Part shown: positions 26,222-34,559 of the stretch, one piece after another
Layout: each line of letters opens with the position of its first letter
Position numbering within the stretch: the stretch's first letter is position 1
Origin: a virus
Strand: one strand, 5' to 3'
DNA length: 64,000 nt
Virus record (IMG/VR): IMGVR_UViG_3300008448_000053
Location: 1-64,000 of that record
The notes under the pieces: generated by a model
What the model was told of the DNA's origin: nothing
Seen by the model: the letters and a program-made list of their open reading frames with translations, nothing else
Database searches by the model: none
Made by a program: the position numbers and the translations under genes

Positions 26222-28309
26222 ATGGGTTTAAATGTTAGGTTATATAATTTACAAATACCACATAACTTTATTGTAGAATATAGTGGAGGGTCATCAAGTT
26301 CATATGTGTTTTTTGGGGCATTTCCAAGCCTAACATCATCTGTTGTTATAACAAATTTGGAATTTGATACGAGGTACTTTATAAAAGTAACGGATATTGT
26401 TGATGGTACATCAACAATAACTACAATATATACTAATGATAGTAAGGTTTATGAATGTTATGATACTGTAGATTTTTATCTTGATGTTAGTACCACAGGT
26501 AGTTGTACTAATAGTAGTGTTACAATATATGATTTGGTTTCAGGTGCAACAAATTTTGGTAATCATTCATCTGTCGTTAACGGTGTACCAAATAGTTATC
26601 GTATATATACAGGTTTCACATATGAAATTTCGGCTTCAACATTTGTAACAACGGCAACAACAAATCCATCTACTGGGTTTATTTATGAATTTAAAAATTT
26701 TAGTCCAACACACAAACCTGTTTATATTTTTCTTGAACATGGGGACGGTAGTATAAAAAATAATACATTAACTGATCCAAAAAAACAAGGTGGATTTCAA
26801 GTAAGGGTTGTTTTTATTGGATGCCCCGTATGCTTTAATCATTTATGTTATAGTTCAGATACAGAATATAATACAACACTATATTATCCAATGGGTGTTT
26901 ACAATGAAAGACCATATTATCAAATATGTTGTGATGATTATTATGTATTTTGGAATGAATCTAATAATAGATGGGAAGTAAGAGATGATATTGGTAATGG
27001 TACATTACATTCTATTTTATCATATGATGTTGATTATCCTGTAAGTAATCCACCAACGTATATGTGGTCTGCAATCACATCCAATGTTGGTGATATTTTT
27101 TCAAGTAGATTTGAGGAATGTCCACCATCATGTGATATTCAAGTAACAGGAACAACATTACCTTGTGATTTTACTTATGAATTGACCATACCAGAAATAG
27201 ATGAAAATACGGAAATAAATATTTATTTTGATTCATCCGGATCGATGAATTCAACATTATCTCCATTAATCAATATGAACAGTGGAATATTAAAACCATG
27301 TTTATTACCTTATTTTAATAATGATTCTGTCTTATATGATCAAAGAGTTAGTATCACATCAATTAGTGACGAACGAATATTCCAATGGATGAATAATACA
27401 GGTAGTTCACCATCAATAACCACTGTTATTAATTTAGTTTTTTCGGATGAAAATAGTCCATACGGTGCAGAATGGGGTGTCTCATCATGGGAAACCGCCA
27501 GAACACCTCAGTATGATACAGATATGGTTGCTTTAACCAGTACATTAAATCAATTACCATTTGGGAGATATTTTGCAACCATATTTAGGGTTATTGGAAG
27601 TACCGAGTATGGTTCATTTATTCAGGCTGTTAGTGGTGATACATCCTTATCAACACTATATACTGGATCAACATATGGTTTATCTGGAAGAAATAACATT
27701 AATTATGAATTAAATACTTTGGCGGCGTCAACACCATCATATTATGCAGATCTGATAATTAACTCACTAAATAACTTAGGATTTAATTTGTCACTTTGCA
27801 GTTCACTACCCATCGTAACACCAACACCAACTAGTACACCAACTCCTACTAGTACACCAACACCTACATCGACTAGCACTCCAACTCCTACTAGTACACC
27901 TACACCAACTAGTACACCAACACCAACTAGTACACCAACACCAACCGGAATAACCGCTGAAATTGTTGCATTTGGTGAAAGTGATGGTTCTGGATTTATT
28001 AATGGAACAGTCAATGTGATTGCGGGGACGACTTTAGATTTATTAGATTTCGATTTTGTCATTAGAAGATTTAGTGATCCGACGTGTACAACATTTGTAA
28101 GTGGAAACGCGACCTTACCTAGTTTATTATTACCTGCCGGAAACACATCGGCGACTGATAGTACAGGTGTTAGTGAAATCGGTGTTGCTAGTTTAAGAGT
28201 AATTAATTTGGCTGTAAATGGAATTGGATTAACAACAAATCCACAAATAATTACTATTGGTACGAATAATTACAAAATTTATGGATTAAACCAATGTACG
28301 GGAATGTAA
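26222..28309 (+). CDS. Adhesin-like virion protein with von Willebrand A-type domain and Pro/Thr linker
   Basis: A 695-residue protein. Residues about 235-290 carry one copy of the repeat seen in the 2329-aa protein (YVFWNESNNRWEVRDD). Residues about 325-525 begin INIYFDSSGSMNSTL, where D-S-S-G-S is the DxSxS metal-ion site of a von Willebrand factor A domain; this region continues as alternating strands and helices. A Pro/Thr linker (about 533-576) and a beta-rich tip of about 120 residues follow. A vWA domain with an intact metal motif suggests metal-dependent binding to a host surface protein. The threonine and second aspartate of the metal site were not assigned with confidence. Confidence 0.8.
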   Translation: MGLNVRLYNLQIPHNFIVEYSGGSSSSYVFFGAFPSLTSSVVITNLEFDTRYFIKVTDIVDGTSTITTIYTNDSKVYECYDTVDFYLDVSTTGSCTNSSVTIYDLVSGATNFGNHSSVVNGVPNSYRIYTGFTYEISASTFVTTATTNPSTGFIYEFKNFSPTHKPVYIFLEHGDGSIKNNTLTDPKKQGGFQVRVVFIGCPVCFNHLCYSSDTEYNTTLYYPMGVYNERPYYQICCDDYYVFWNESNNRWEVRDDIGNGTLHSILSYDVDYPVSNPPTYMWSAITSNVGDIFSSRFEECPPSCDIQVTGTTLPCDFTYELTIPEIDENTEINIYFDSSGSMNSTLSPLINMNSGILKPCLLPYFNNDSVLYDQRVSITSISDERIFQWMNNTGSSPSITTVINLVFSDENSPYGAEWGVSSWETARTPQYDTDMVALTSTLNQLPFGRYFATIFRVIGSTEYGSFIQAVSGDTSLSTLYTGSTYGLSGRNNINYELNTLAASTPSYYADLIINSLNNLGFNLSLCSSLPIVTPTPTSTPTPTSTPTPTSTSTPTPTSTPTPTSTPTPTSTPTPTGITAEIVAFGESDGSGFINGTVNVIAGTTLDLLDFDFVIRRFSDPTCTTFVSGNATLPSLLLPAGNTSATDSTGVSEIGVASLRVINLAVNGIGLTTNPQIITIGTNNYKIYGLNQCTGM
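27818..27947 (+). repeat. Pro/Thr/Ser-coding tandem repeat, copy in vWA gene
   Basis: Units of ACTAGTACACCAACACC type repeat about seven times and encode a TPTSTPTP linker between the vWA region and the C-terminal tip. Confidence 0.85.
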
Positions 28310-28323
28310 AATAAAAATAAATG

Positions 28324-28331
28324 TATTTATT
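28324..28331 (+). promoter_or_regulatory. Late-type TATTTATT box before the 701-aa gene
   Basis: GTATTTATTAATGT precedes the ATG at 28337; the octamer is five bases upstream. Confidence 0.45.
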
Positions 28332-28336
28332 AATGT

Positions 28337-30442
28337 ATGAGCTTTTTAACAGAAAATAACTCTGAGTTTTTATCGGCCAGAGTAACAAAAAAAGGTAGAA
28401 ATTCAATCGCTAAGGGAAATTTTGTAATTTCATATTTCCAAATTGGTGATTCCGAATATGATTATAGTGCACCATTTACAAATTTAGATGGTACTTTTAA
28501 AAAACCATTTCAAAAAGTTTTTGCCCCACACGATAAAGAAACAGTTGTTAAATATCCATACAAAATAGACACAACAGTAACAACAACAACCTATGGGGTC
28601 CCTGTTCAAAATTCATATACTGACATTTTAAGAAATCCGATGGGTCCCGCGGGATTTGTTTCACAATATATTGAATATGATGATATTGATTGTATAGGAA
28701 CAAAGGTAATGTGTGTGACGGATAGAATCGATATATCCACAATTAATGGTTCTTCTTCTATTGATGTTTTATCTGGAGATACATTTCAAACTTGTGAATA
28801 TATTACGTTGGTATTCGATCAGTTTGGTGGGACCGATCCAAATGTTCCAATAATAACCGGACAATCAAATAGTTTAATTTATAAAGTTTTAAGTATTAGT
28901 GGAAATACAATATATCTTGATAGACCCACACCAGACTTATCAACTTTAACAGGTTTTGCACAAGTTGTTTGTAATAAATGTCAAATAGAATTTCCACCAT
29001 CAACTAGTGTTGCACCGATATGTTTACCACAACCAATTGATCCAATGGATCAACACGATCCGTGGACATTAAATGTTGTGTGGAATGAGAATCCTATAGG
29101 TTATAGTGGTTTAACAAACATAAACTTAACAGGTTTCACAAGTAATCAACACATATCAACAAAACAATTTTTAGGATACACAACATCATCCGGACAAACC
29201 ATTAATAATACCACATCGTACAAAAATTCTTTTGGTGAATCAATAACCGTGACACCTGAAGAACAAAGGGTATTGGCGGTTATACATTATTCAGAGTTAG
29301 GTGATATAAGATTTGATCCTGAAAGATTCTTTAAATATGATGATTATTTAAGTACCAATAACAATGTTAATGATTCAATATTAGAAGATGAAAATGGTTT
29401 ACCATTAACTGATTTAGAATACTTCCAAGTATTTATACCATTTATTTGTTACCATAGAAATACAAGTAATGTTGTTGGAGCGTTATTTAATATGGATACA
29501 GTTGATTATGAAATCACGACACCATCACCAATCTTAAATGGTAATTCAAATATACCATATAGATACTTACTTGATGAACAAAATAATAGAGTTGGTAAAG
29601 TTTTTTACACTAAAAAAACAATAATTTTTGATGACCAAGAATTAGTTGCTTTATTAGATTACAGAAGCAATAGAAGATATACTTTAGATGCACCAAAATT
29701 ATATTTGGTACCAAGTGACACCACAGCACCAAATTCAGTTTTAACAGGATCAACAGATCAAACAATATGGGTGACATATACTTTTACCAATTCAGATAAA
29801 GGTTTAAATGGTTTACCTTGTAATTATTATTCAAAAATACAGGGCACAACAATACCAACAAGTTTAGTTGTTAAATTCGATACCACCGCATTTAGTTATA
29901 TGAAAACAACTCTTCCAAATGTTGTTGATGGATTCGTTGGTACTGAGTTTAAAATTTTAGTACAAATAACAAAAACAGGTCAAAGACCCGTACCTGATGA
30001 TTGGATTGAAATTGATTTTACAACAGAAGCGGGAGGTAACGGAGTTAATTTTCTTGACCCCGTAAATTTAAGAGACATTTCATTTATTGTTAATTTTTCA
30101 AAATATAACAGCGGAACACAATATGTGATAGACAATTATTTTGGTAATGGTTACATTGTACATGAACCATCAACGCAACCAAAGTTTGGTGATGAACAAC
30201 CGTTTCCTGGAAGTATAAAAGTTGTTAGATCAAGTGACATTGAGGTTATGAATTTTTTGGTTAACTTACCAAGTACACAATTTACCGAAACACAGAACCC
30301 AACATATGTTGCTGGTGAAGATAAAAAGATAACTGAGATTGCTCTTTTAGATAGTAATAAAGAAGCCTTGGTTGTTGCTAAATCAGCGAAACCAATTGTT
30401 AGAAGAGGAACACAAGTTTTTGCAATCAAAATAGACTTCTAA
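28337..30442 (+). CDS. Virion protein of unknown function (701 aa)
   Basis: A 701-residue protein closing the virion block. The N-terminus (MSFLTENNSEFLSARVTKKG, then IAKGNFVISYFQIGDSEYDY) resembles the start of phage tail-collar/fibre-adaptor type proteins, with a small domain beginning LTxxGxxxIA. That resemblance is by eye only. The remainder is beta-rich and has no Pro/Thr linker. The C-terminus (EIALLDSNKEALVVAKSAKP, then GTQVFAIKIDF) is compatible with a trimerising end. It has its own late-type box. It is probably an attachment or collar protein of the baseplate. Confidence 0.75.
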   Translation: MSFLTENNSEFLSARVTKKGRNSIAKGNFVISYFQIGDSEYDYSAPFTNLDGTFKKPFQKVFAPHDKETVVKYPYKIDTTVTTTTYGVPVQNSYTDILRNPMGPAGFVSQYIEYDDIDCIGTKVMCVTDRIDISTINGSSSIDVLSGDTFQTCEYITLVFDQFGGTDPNVPIITGQSNSLIYKVLSISGNTIYLDRPTPDLSTLTGFAQVVCNKCQIEFPPSTSVAPICLPQPIDPMDQHDPWTLNVVWNENPIGYSGLTNINLTGFTSNQHISTKQFLGYTTSSGQTINNTTSYKNSFGESITVTPEEQRVLAVIHYSELGDIRFDPERFFKYDDYLSTNNNVNDSILEDENGLPLTDLEYFQVFIPFICYHRNTSNVVGALFNMDTVDYEITTPSPILNGNSNIPYRYLLDEQNNRVGKVFYTKKTIIFDDQELVALLDYRSNRRYTLDAPKLYLVPSDTTAPNSVLTGSTDQTIWVTYTFTNSDKGLNGLPCNYYSKIQGTTIPTSLVVKFDTTAFSYMKTTLPNVVDGFVGTEFKILVQITKTGQRPVPDDWIEIDFTTEAGGNGVNFLDPVNLRDISFIVNFSKYNSGTQYVIDNYFGNGYIVHEPSTQPKFGDEQPFPGSIKVVRSSDIEVMNFLVNLPSTQFTETQNPTYVAGEDKKITEIALLDSNKEALVVAKSAKPIVRRGTQVFAIKIDF

Positions 30443-30480
30443 ACTTTACATTTTTAAAAATATCACGTATATATTCTTTT

Positions 30481-31086
30481 ATGAGTATAAAATTAAAGAA
30501 TAGTCCAAAGATATTAGGTTTGGATATATCAACAAAGACAATTGGATTTGCGTTATTTGATTTAACTGGTTCTAAATTATTGGAATTAACACACTTTTCT
30601 CCAAAAATAAAACCTCAACCTGAAGACAAACTTGAGGAATTATTGAAGAAGGCGGATGCCTTCAAAAAACATATCGAGAATTATAAAGATATGGGTATCC
30701 TTCGTGTAATCATCGAAGAACCATTGTTAAATTCAAATAACATTTATACCGTTCAGACTTTATTGAGGTATAATACAATGATTTGTAAAATAGTTTATGA
30801 TACTTTGGGAATTGTGCCCACCTTTATATCAACATATAATGCAAGAAAATTTGCATTTCCTGATTTAGTTAATAAAAATGACAAAGGTAAAAATGTTTTG
30901 TTTGGTGGTTATCCAAAAGACATTGATAAAAAACAAGTAATTTGGGAACATGTAAATGCGGTTTGTGCAGATGTTAAGTGGTTATATGATAAAAATAACA
31001 AATTAAAGAAAGAAAACTTTGATATGAGTGATGCCGCAACTGCTGTTATTGGTTATGTTAACATGATTAAATTAGAAAAAAATTAG
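30481..31086 (+). CDS. RuvC-like Holliday-junction resolvase
   Basis: A 201-residue protein with the RuvC/RNase H-fold layout. The first strand ILGLDISTKTIGFAL carries the first catalytic Asp (D15), RVIIEEPLL the Glu (about E79/E80), and DMSDAATAVIGY the late acidic pair. The GLDxSxxxxG pattern is closest to the phage/poxvirus-type RuvC-like nucleases. It would resolve branched DNA before packaging or during recombination, in step with the SbcCD pair downstream. It begins the nucleic-acid module after a gap with a possible A/T promoter (CACGTATATATTC). Confidence 0.8.
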   Translation: MSIKLKNSPKILGLDISTKTIGFALFDLTGSKLLELTHFSPKIKPQPEDKLEELLKKADAFKKHIENYKDMGILRVIIEEPLLNSNNIYTVQTLLRYNTMICKIVYDTLGIVPTFISTYNARKFAFPDLVNKNDKGKNVLFGGYPKDIDKKQVIWEHVNAVCADVKWLYDKNNKLKKENFDMSDAATAVIGYVNMIKLEKN

Positions 31087-31087
31087 T

Positions 31088-31171
31088 ATGGGTGAATTAG
31101 ATTATAGTTCAGATAATCCAACTGAATTAACAATGAAAATAGGTGTTAATAGAGCAATATTAAATTTTTAA
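31088..31171 (+). CDS. Possible 27-aa peptide after the resolvase
   Basis: A short frame starts one base after the resolvase stop and encodes MGELDYSSDNPTELTMKI and nine more residues. The tight spacing is like other genes here, but there is no homology evidence; it could be a decayed remnant. Confidence 0.3.
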   Translation: MGELDYSSDNPTELTMKIGVNRAILNF

Positions 31172-31216
31172 AAAAATCCGGCAACTTAAATTTTACATTT
31201 TATAATTATTCAACTA

Positions 31217-31224
31217 TATTTATA
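31217..31224 (+). promoter_or_regulatory. Late-type TATTTATA box before the candidate small RNA
   Basis: CTATATTTATATAG contains an exact octamer. No start codon of a credible gene lies within 90 bases downstream; instead, a G/C-rich structured segment begins a few bases later. This supports the octamer being a promoter rather than a translation signal. Confidence 0.55.
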
Positions 31225-31228
31225 TAGA

Positions 31229-31295
31229 CGGGGCATGTAGAAATACATGTTGGTTGGTATCCCTCGGAGTTGGTGTCTCCGGGGGATTTTTTTTT
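31229..31295 (+). ncRNA. Candidate phage small RNA (or primase leader/attenuator)
   Basis: About 67 bases between a TATTTATA box and a strong terminator, clearly richer in G+C than the surroundings. It holds a 6-bp stem CATGTA/TACATG closed by a GAAA (GNRA) tetraloop (31234-31249), extendable by G-U pairs. A linker TTGGTTGGTA and the terminator hairpin follow. No frame in it is convincing. Either it is a free-standing RNA or it is the leader of the primase gene, which starts 28 bases after the T tract. No known RNA family was recognised. Confidence 0.5.
31260..31295 (+). terminator. Strong intrinsic terminator upstream of primase
   Basis: A ten-bp stem TCCCTCGGAG/CTCCGGGGGA (one T-G pair) has a seven-base loop and is followed by nine T residues. 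It is among the most G/C-rich hairpins in the window. Confidence 0.85.
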
Positions 31296-31322
31296 ATCAC
31301 TTTTTTTTCTTATCATTTGACA

Positions 31323-32264
31323 ATGACCGAACAAGAAGTACAATACGAACCGATAATAGAGATATTAGAAGATATTCTTGGTGAATGTAGATCACACAAT
31401 GATTACAGATACCAAATGTCCTTTGACTGTCCTGTTTGTTCATACGATGTTAAAGGTTTGGATTCTGGTGACGGTAAAGGTAACTTAGAGGTTAATTACA
31501 AATATTCAGTTTATAAATGTTGGGTTTGTTGTGAAACCCATGAAACACACGGATCAATATATAAACTTATTAAAAAATTCGGAACACCAAAACAATTGAA
31601 AAAATATCAATTGTTAAAACCAGAAGAAGTTGAGGATTTTAAAAATAGAACATATAAAAAAGTAAGATTACCAAAAGAATTCGTACCATTTAAAAATATT
31701 TCATCTGGTTTAAAATTAACTCATCACTATAAACAAGCAATGGGTTATCTTAAAAAAAGAAACATAACAGATGAAATGATTGAAAAGTATAACATTGGAT
31801 TTTGTTATACTGGTCATTATGAAAACAGAATATTGATACCATCATATGATGAGGAACAAAATCTAAATTATTTTATTGCTCGTTCGTATTTGTCAAAAAC
31901 AAAATTGAAATATAAAAATCCCGATGTTCCAAAAGAAACGATAGTTTGGAATGAACATTTAATAAAATGGGATGAACCGATTTATATTGTTGAAGGAGTT
32001 TTTGATAGTATATTTATCCCAAATTCAATTCCGTTATTGGGTAAATTTATGAGTGAAAAAATATTTAATTTATTATATGAAAAGGCAAAAAAAATAATTT
32101 TAGTACTTGACCCCGATGCTTGGTTAGATACAGAAAAACTTTATCACAGAATAAATTGTGGTAAATTATTTAGTAAAGTATTTGTTATAAAATTAGAAGG
32201 CGACAAAGACATTGCCGACTTACAAGGAAAATTAGACGATTATAAAATACATCAATTAGATTAA
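31323..32264 (+). CDS. DnaG-like primase (zinc-binding and Toprim domains)
   Basis: A 313-residue protein. The ATG at 31323 is used; the longer frame from 31254 runs through the terminator and is rejected. An N-terminal zinc ribbon has Cys pairs at 36/39 (CPVC) and 66/69 (CWVC). The middle (MGYLKKRNITDEMIEKYNIG) matches the DnaG fold linker. A Toprim core follows with IYIVEGVFDSI (catalytic Glu) and IILVLDPDAWLDTE (the DxD-type acidic pair). It is shorter than bacterial DnaG and lacks the helicase-binding end, as in many phage primases. It would make primers for lagging-strand synthesis. No replicative helicase is in the window. Confidence 0.82.
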   Translation: MTEQEVQYEPIIEILEDILGECRSHNDYRYQMSFDCPVCSYDVKGLDSGDGKGNLEVNYKYSVYKCWVCCETHETHGSIYKLIKKFGTPKQLKKYQLLKPEEVEDFKNRTYKKVRLPKEFVPFKNISSGLKLTHHYKQAMGYLKKRNITDEMIEKYNIGFCYTGHYENRILIPSYDEEQNLNYFIARSYLSKTKLKYKNPDVPKETIVWNEHLIKWDEPIYIVEGVFDSIFIPNSIPLLGKFMSEKIFNLLYEKAKKIILVLDPDAWLDTEKLYHRINCGKLFSKVFVIKLEGDKDIADLQGKLDDYKIHQLD

Positions 32265-32265
32265 A

Positions 32266-33123
32266 ATGGATTTAAAACAAATTTCTGACGAAATAAAAGA
32301 AGTTATTTCAAAAAGACAAAAAGAACTACAATTAACATTTGTGGAGGATAAACACATTTATTATATGGTGGATACTGACGGTAAAATAAAAAGTAATTTT
32401 CCATCTGTATCTAAATTAATTAAAAAATTCTACAAACCATTTGATGCCGAAGGAACCGCTTTAAGAATGTGTAATGGTGATCCGATTGAAGCGAAAAAAT
32501 TACAGGAACAATGGAGAGAGGCGGGTAATACTTCCACTAATATGGGTAGTAGAGTTCATTATATTTTAGAAAGTGAACTTGTTGAAAGATACGGTAACTA
32601 TAAAGAAGTTAGACAACCAATATTTGAATGTGATGAAAACCAAATTCAAAAAGGGGATAGTATGATTTCGGCAGGTAAGAATTTTTTAGATTTAATGAAC
32701 GAAAGAGGTGCGATACTATTAGATACTGAAATGGTTTTAGGTGACAATGAATTAGGTTACACAGGACAACCAGATAAATTTTGGTTAATGTTAAATAAAG
32801 ATAAAACAGATTATGGGTTGGTAGTTACCGATTGGAAAACAAATCAACCTAAAAATTTTGAAGTACAACATTATACGGGTAAATTATATTCACCGTTTCA
32901 AGACTATCACGATACGGCGTTAGGTCATTATTATTTACAATTACCATTATATGCCAGACTTTTCCTTAAAATGTTAAAAGGAACTAAGTATGAAAATTTA
33001 AGATTACTTGGTTGTGTTGTTGTTTTATTAAAAGATGATGGTACGTTTGTTGAATATAAAGTACCACAAGATGTAAATAAAAAAGTATTTGATTTGGATT
33101 TAACAAAATATATTAAAAGATGA
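32266..33123 (+). CDS. PD-(D/E)XK nuclease, RecB/Cas4-like
   Basis: A 285-residue protein. The catalytic core is GYTGQPDKFWL followed by GLVVTDWKTN, giving the D...DxK signature, and then HYYLQLPLYARL with the Q-x3-Y motif of RecB-family nucleases. An upstream GSRVHYILE matches the (G)xxxH motif of the same family. It would process DNA ends or degrade DNA. No Cys cluster typical of Cas4 iron-sulphur nucleases is seen. It sits between primase and SbcD and overlaps the latter by four bases, so it is a member of the replication/recombination operon. Confidence 0.82.
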   Translation: MDLKQISDEIKEVISKRQKELQLTFVEDKHIYYMVDTDGKIKSNFPSVSKLIKKFYKPFDAEGTALRMCNGDPIEAKKLQEQWREAGNTSTNMGSRVHYILESELVERYGNYKEVRQPIFECDENQIQKGDSMISAGKNFLDLMNERGAILLDTEMVLGDNELGYTGQPDKFWLMLNKDKTDYGLVVTDWKTNQPKNFEVQHYTGKLYSPFQDYHDTALGHYYLQLPLYARLFLKMLKGTKYENLRLLGCVVVLLKDDGTFVEYKVPQDVNKKVFDLDLTKYIKR

Positions 33124-33938
33124 TAAAGAAGATTATACATATTTCTGATTTACATATCAGAACATTTCAATTACATGATCTATATAAAAGACAATTTGAA
33201 ATATTGATAGATGAACTTGCTAAAAAAGTTGTTGATTGGTATGATGATAATATTGGACCTTCTGATATAAGAATAGTTATCACGGGAGATATTGCACATC
33301 AAAAGATTAACATATCAAATGAACAATTAATGTTAACGAGTTGGTTTTTAAATGAATTAACTAAATTTGGTAAAGTTGTTATTATACCCGGCAACCACGA
33401 CTTCTTGGAAAACAACGTTCAACGATTAGATAGTATATCACCGGTTGTTGAATTATTAAAAAATGAATGGATTACATATTATAAAGATAGTGGTGAATAC
33501 GTTGATGATAATGTTAGTTGGATCGTATATTCTTTGTATCAACATAATCAAAGACCTGTATTCACAAAAGAAAAGGATCATTTTTATGTTGGTTTATTTC
33601 ACGGACCAATACAGGGGTTATCAACAGATTTGGGGTTTGAATTTGAAGATGCATATGACAGATTAAATTTTGTTGATCTTGATTTATTACTATGTGGAGA
33701 TATACATAAAAGACAACAATTCAAATTACCTAATGGTGGTAAGGCAATAATGGTTGGTAGTTTAATACAACAAAATTTTGGTGAAACAGTGAAACATCAT
33801 GGGTATGGTGTATATGATGTAGAAGAAGATAATTATGAATTTTTTGATCTACCAAATGAACAACCATTTCTACACTTTAAAATAAAAGACATTAAAGATA
33901 TTGAAAATGAAACCGAAGAACACGTTAATATTGGATGA
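33120..33938 (+). CDS. sbcD: SbcD/Mre11-like nuclease (T4 gp47-type)
   Basis: A 272-residue calcineurin-type phosphoesterase. All family motifs are visible in order: ISDLHIR, ITGDIAHQK, IIPGNHDFLE, LFHGPIQG and CGDIHKRQQ. With the SbcC-like ATPase at 35.1 kb it would form an SbcCD/gp46-gp47 complex that trims DNA ends for recombination-dependent replication. The start overlaps the preceding gene by four bases. The subunits are separated by three small genes, unlike the usual adjacent order. It is shorter than E. coli SbcD, as is usual in phages. Confidence 0.87.
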   Translation: MIKKIIHISDLHIRTFQLHDLYKRQFEILIDELAKKVVDWYDDNIGPSDIRIVITGDIAHQKINISNEQLMLTSWFLNELTKFGKVVIIPGNHDFLENNVQRLDSISPVVELLKNEWITYYKDSGEYVDDNVSWIVYSLYQHNQRPVFTKEKDHFYVGLFHGPIQGLSTDLGFEFEDAYDRLNFVDLDLLLCGDIHKRQQFKLPNGGKAIMVGSLIQQNFGETVKHHGYGVYDVEEDNYEFFDLPNEQPFLHFKIKDIKDIENETEEHVNIG

Positions 33939-34176
33939 TGAATTCATTCAATATTGTAAATTGAATAATATTAATGATGTGGTGAAATTCGCGAAACAAG
34001 TTTTCGAAAAAGGTTTTACAATTGTTAAATACGGTGAGTTACCTAAATCAATTCATCTAAATAAAGAATTGACTACTAAACCAGTATTAACATCCGAACC
34101 AGTATTAACATCCGAACCAAAAAGTGTGGAACCAATAATAATAAAAAAAGAAGTTAAAGATTTATATGACGAATAA
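33907..34176 (+). CDS. Small protein of unknown function inside the sbcD-sbcC operon
   Basis: An 89-residue protein starting at the ATG at 33907, 32 bases inside the end of sbcD in another frame. The first 50 residues (LILDDEFIQYCKLNNINDVV, then KFAKQVFEKGFTIVKYGE) look like a small helical domain. Then comes a short direct repeat, PVLTSEPVLTSEP, and a charged tail. I associate this FxxxCxxNxI/xxFxxxxFxxGF(T/N)xxKYG layout with small phage proteins of unknown function. Position suggests a link to end processing. Confidence 0.65.
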   Translation: MKPKNTLILDDEFIQYCKLNNINDVVKFAKQVFEKGFTIVKYGELPKSIHLNKELTTKPVLTSEPVLTSEPKSVEPIIIKKEVKDLYDE

Positions 34177-34243
34177 TCCGGCAATATTCTTTTTTTTATC
34201 GTTTTTTTTGTGTATAATTTATTGATTAAAAAAATTATAATTT

Positions 34244-34555
34244 ATGATGTATTTAATTTTTTGGATTTTTATGGCATATGGAATGACATCAATATTGGTA
34301 TGGGGATCCATTTTTGAATCTACAAGAGAATTTATTAAAAGAAATTCTGTTTTTTTTGGTGACTTAATTAGTTGTACTCTATGTACATCAACATGGGTCG
34401 GGTTTTTCTTGTCATTTTGTTTAGGTGGACTAACAACCAGATTATTTGAAATTCATTGGATACCATCAATATTTTTTGACGGTATGTTTACCGCAGGAGC
34501 CGTTTGGGCTATAAACTCAATCGTAGAATACTACGAAGAGAATAGACCAAAATGA
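34244..34555 (+). CDS. Small membrane protein, DUF1360-like
   Basis: A 103-residue protein with two to three hydrophobic segments: residues about 2-21, 46-62 and 75-93. The segment LISCTLCTSTWVGFF, with its C-x2-C followed by Trp and Gly, resembles the DUF1360 family. It sits in the inner membrane if expressed. Start could be either of two adjacent ATGs (34244 or 34247). A possible promoter of the second, T-tract type (TTTTTTTGTGTATAATTTA) precedes it. Function unknown. Confidence 0.7.
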   Translation: MMYLIFWIFMAYGMTSILVWGSIFESTREFIKRNSVFFGDLISCTLCTSTWVGFFLSFCLGGLTTRLFEIHWIPSIFFDGMFTAGAVWAINSIVEYYEENRPK

Positions 34556-34559
34556 TAAG

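Noticed and set aside
20487-27947. Repeat arrays as CRISPR or microsatellite elements
   Set aside because: The units are in frame, differ in third positions, have no spacers and encode a Pro/Thr linker in each gene.
31254-31322. N-terminal extension of the primase gene
   Set aside because: It would be encoded by the terminator hairpin and its T tract; the ATG at 31323 gives a normal primase start with the zinc ribbon at residue 36.
31165-34195. ATCCGGCAA occurring at about 31177 and 34178 as a shared regulatory site
   Set aside because: Only two copies with a 4-bp core palindrome, no further similarity; probably chance.
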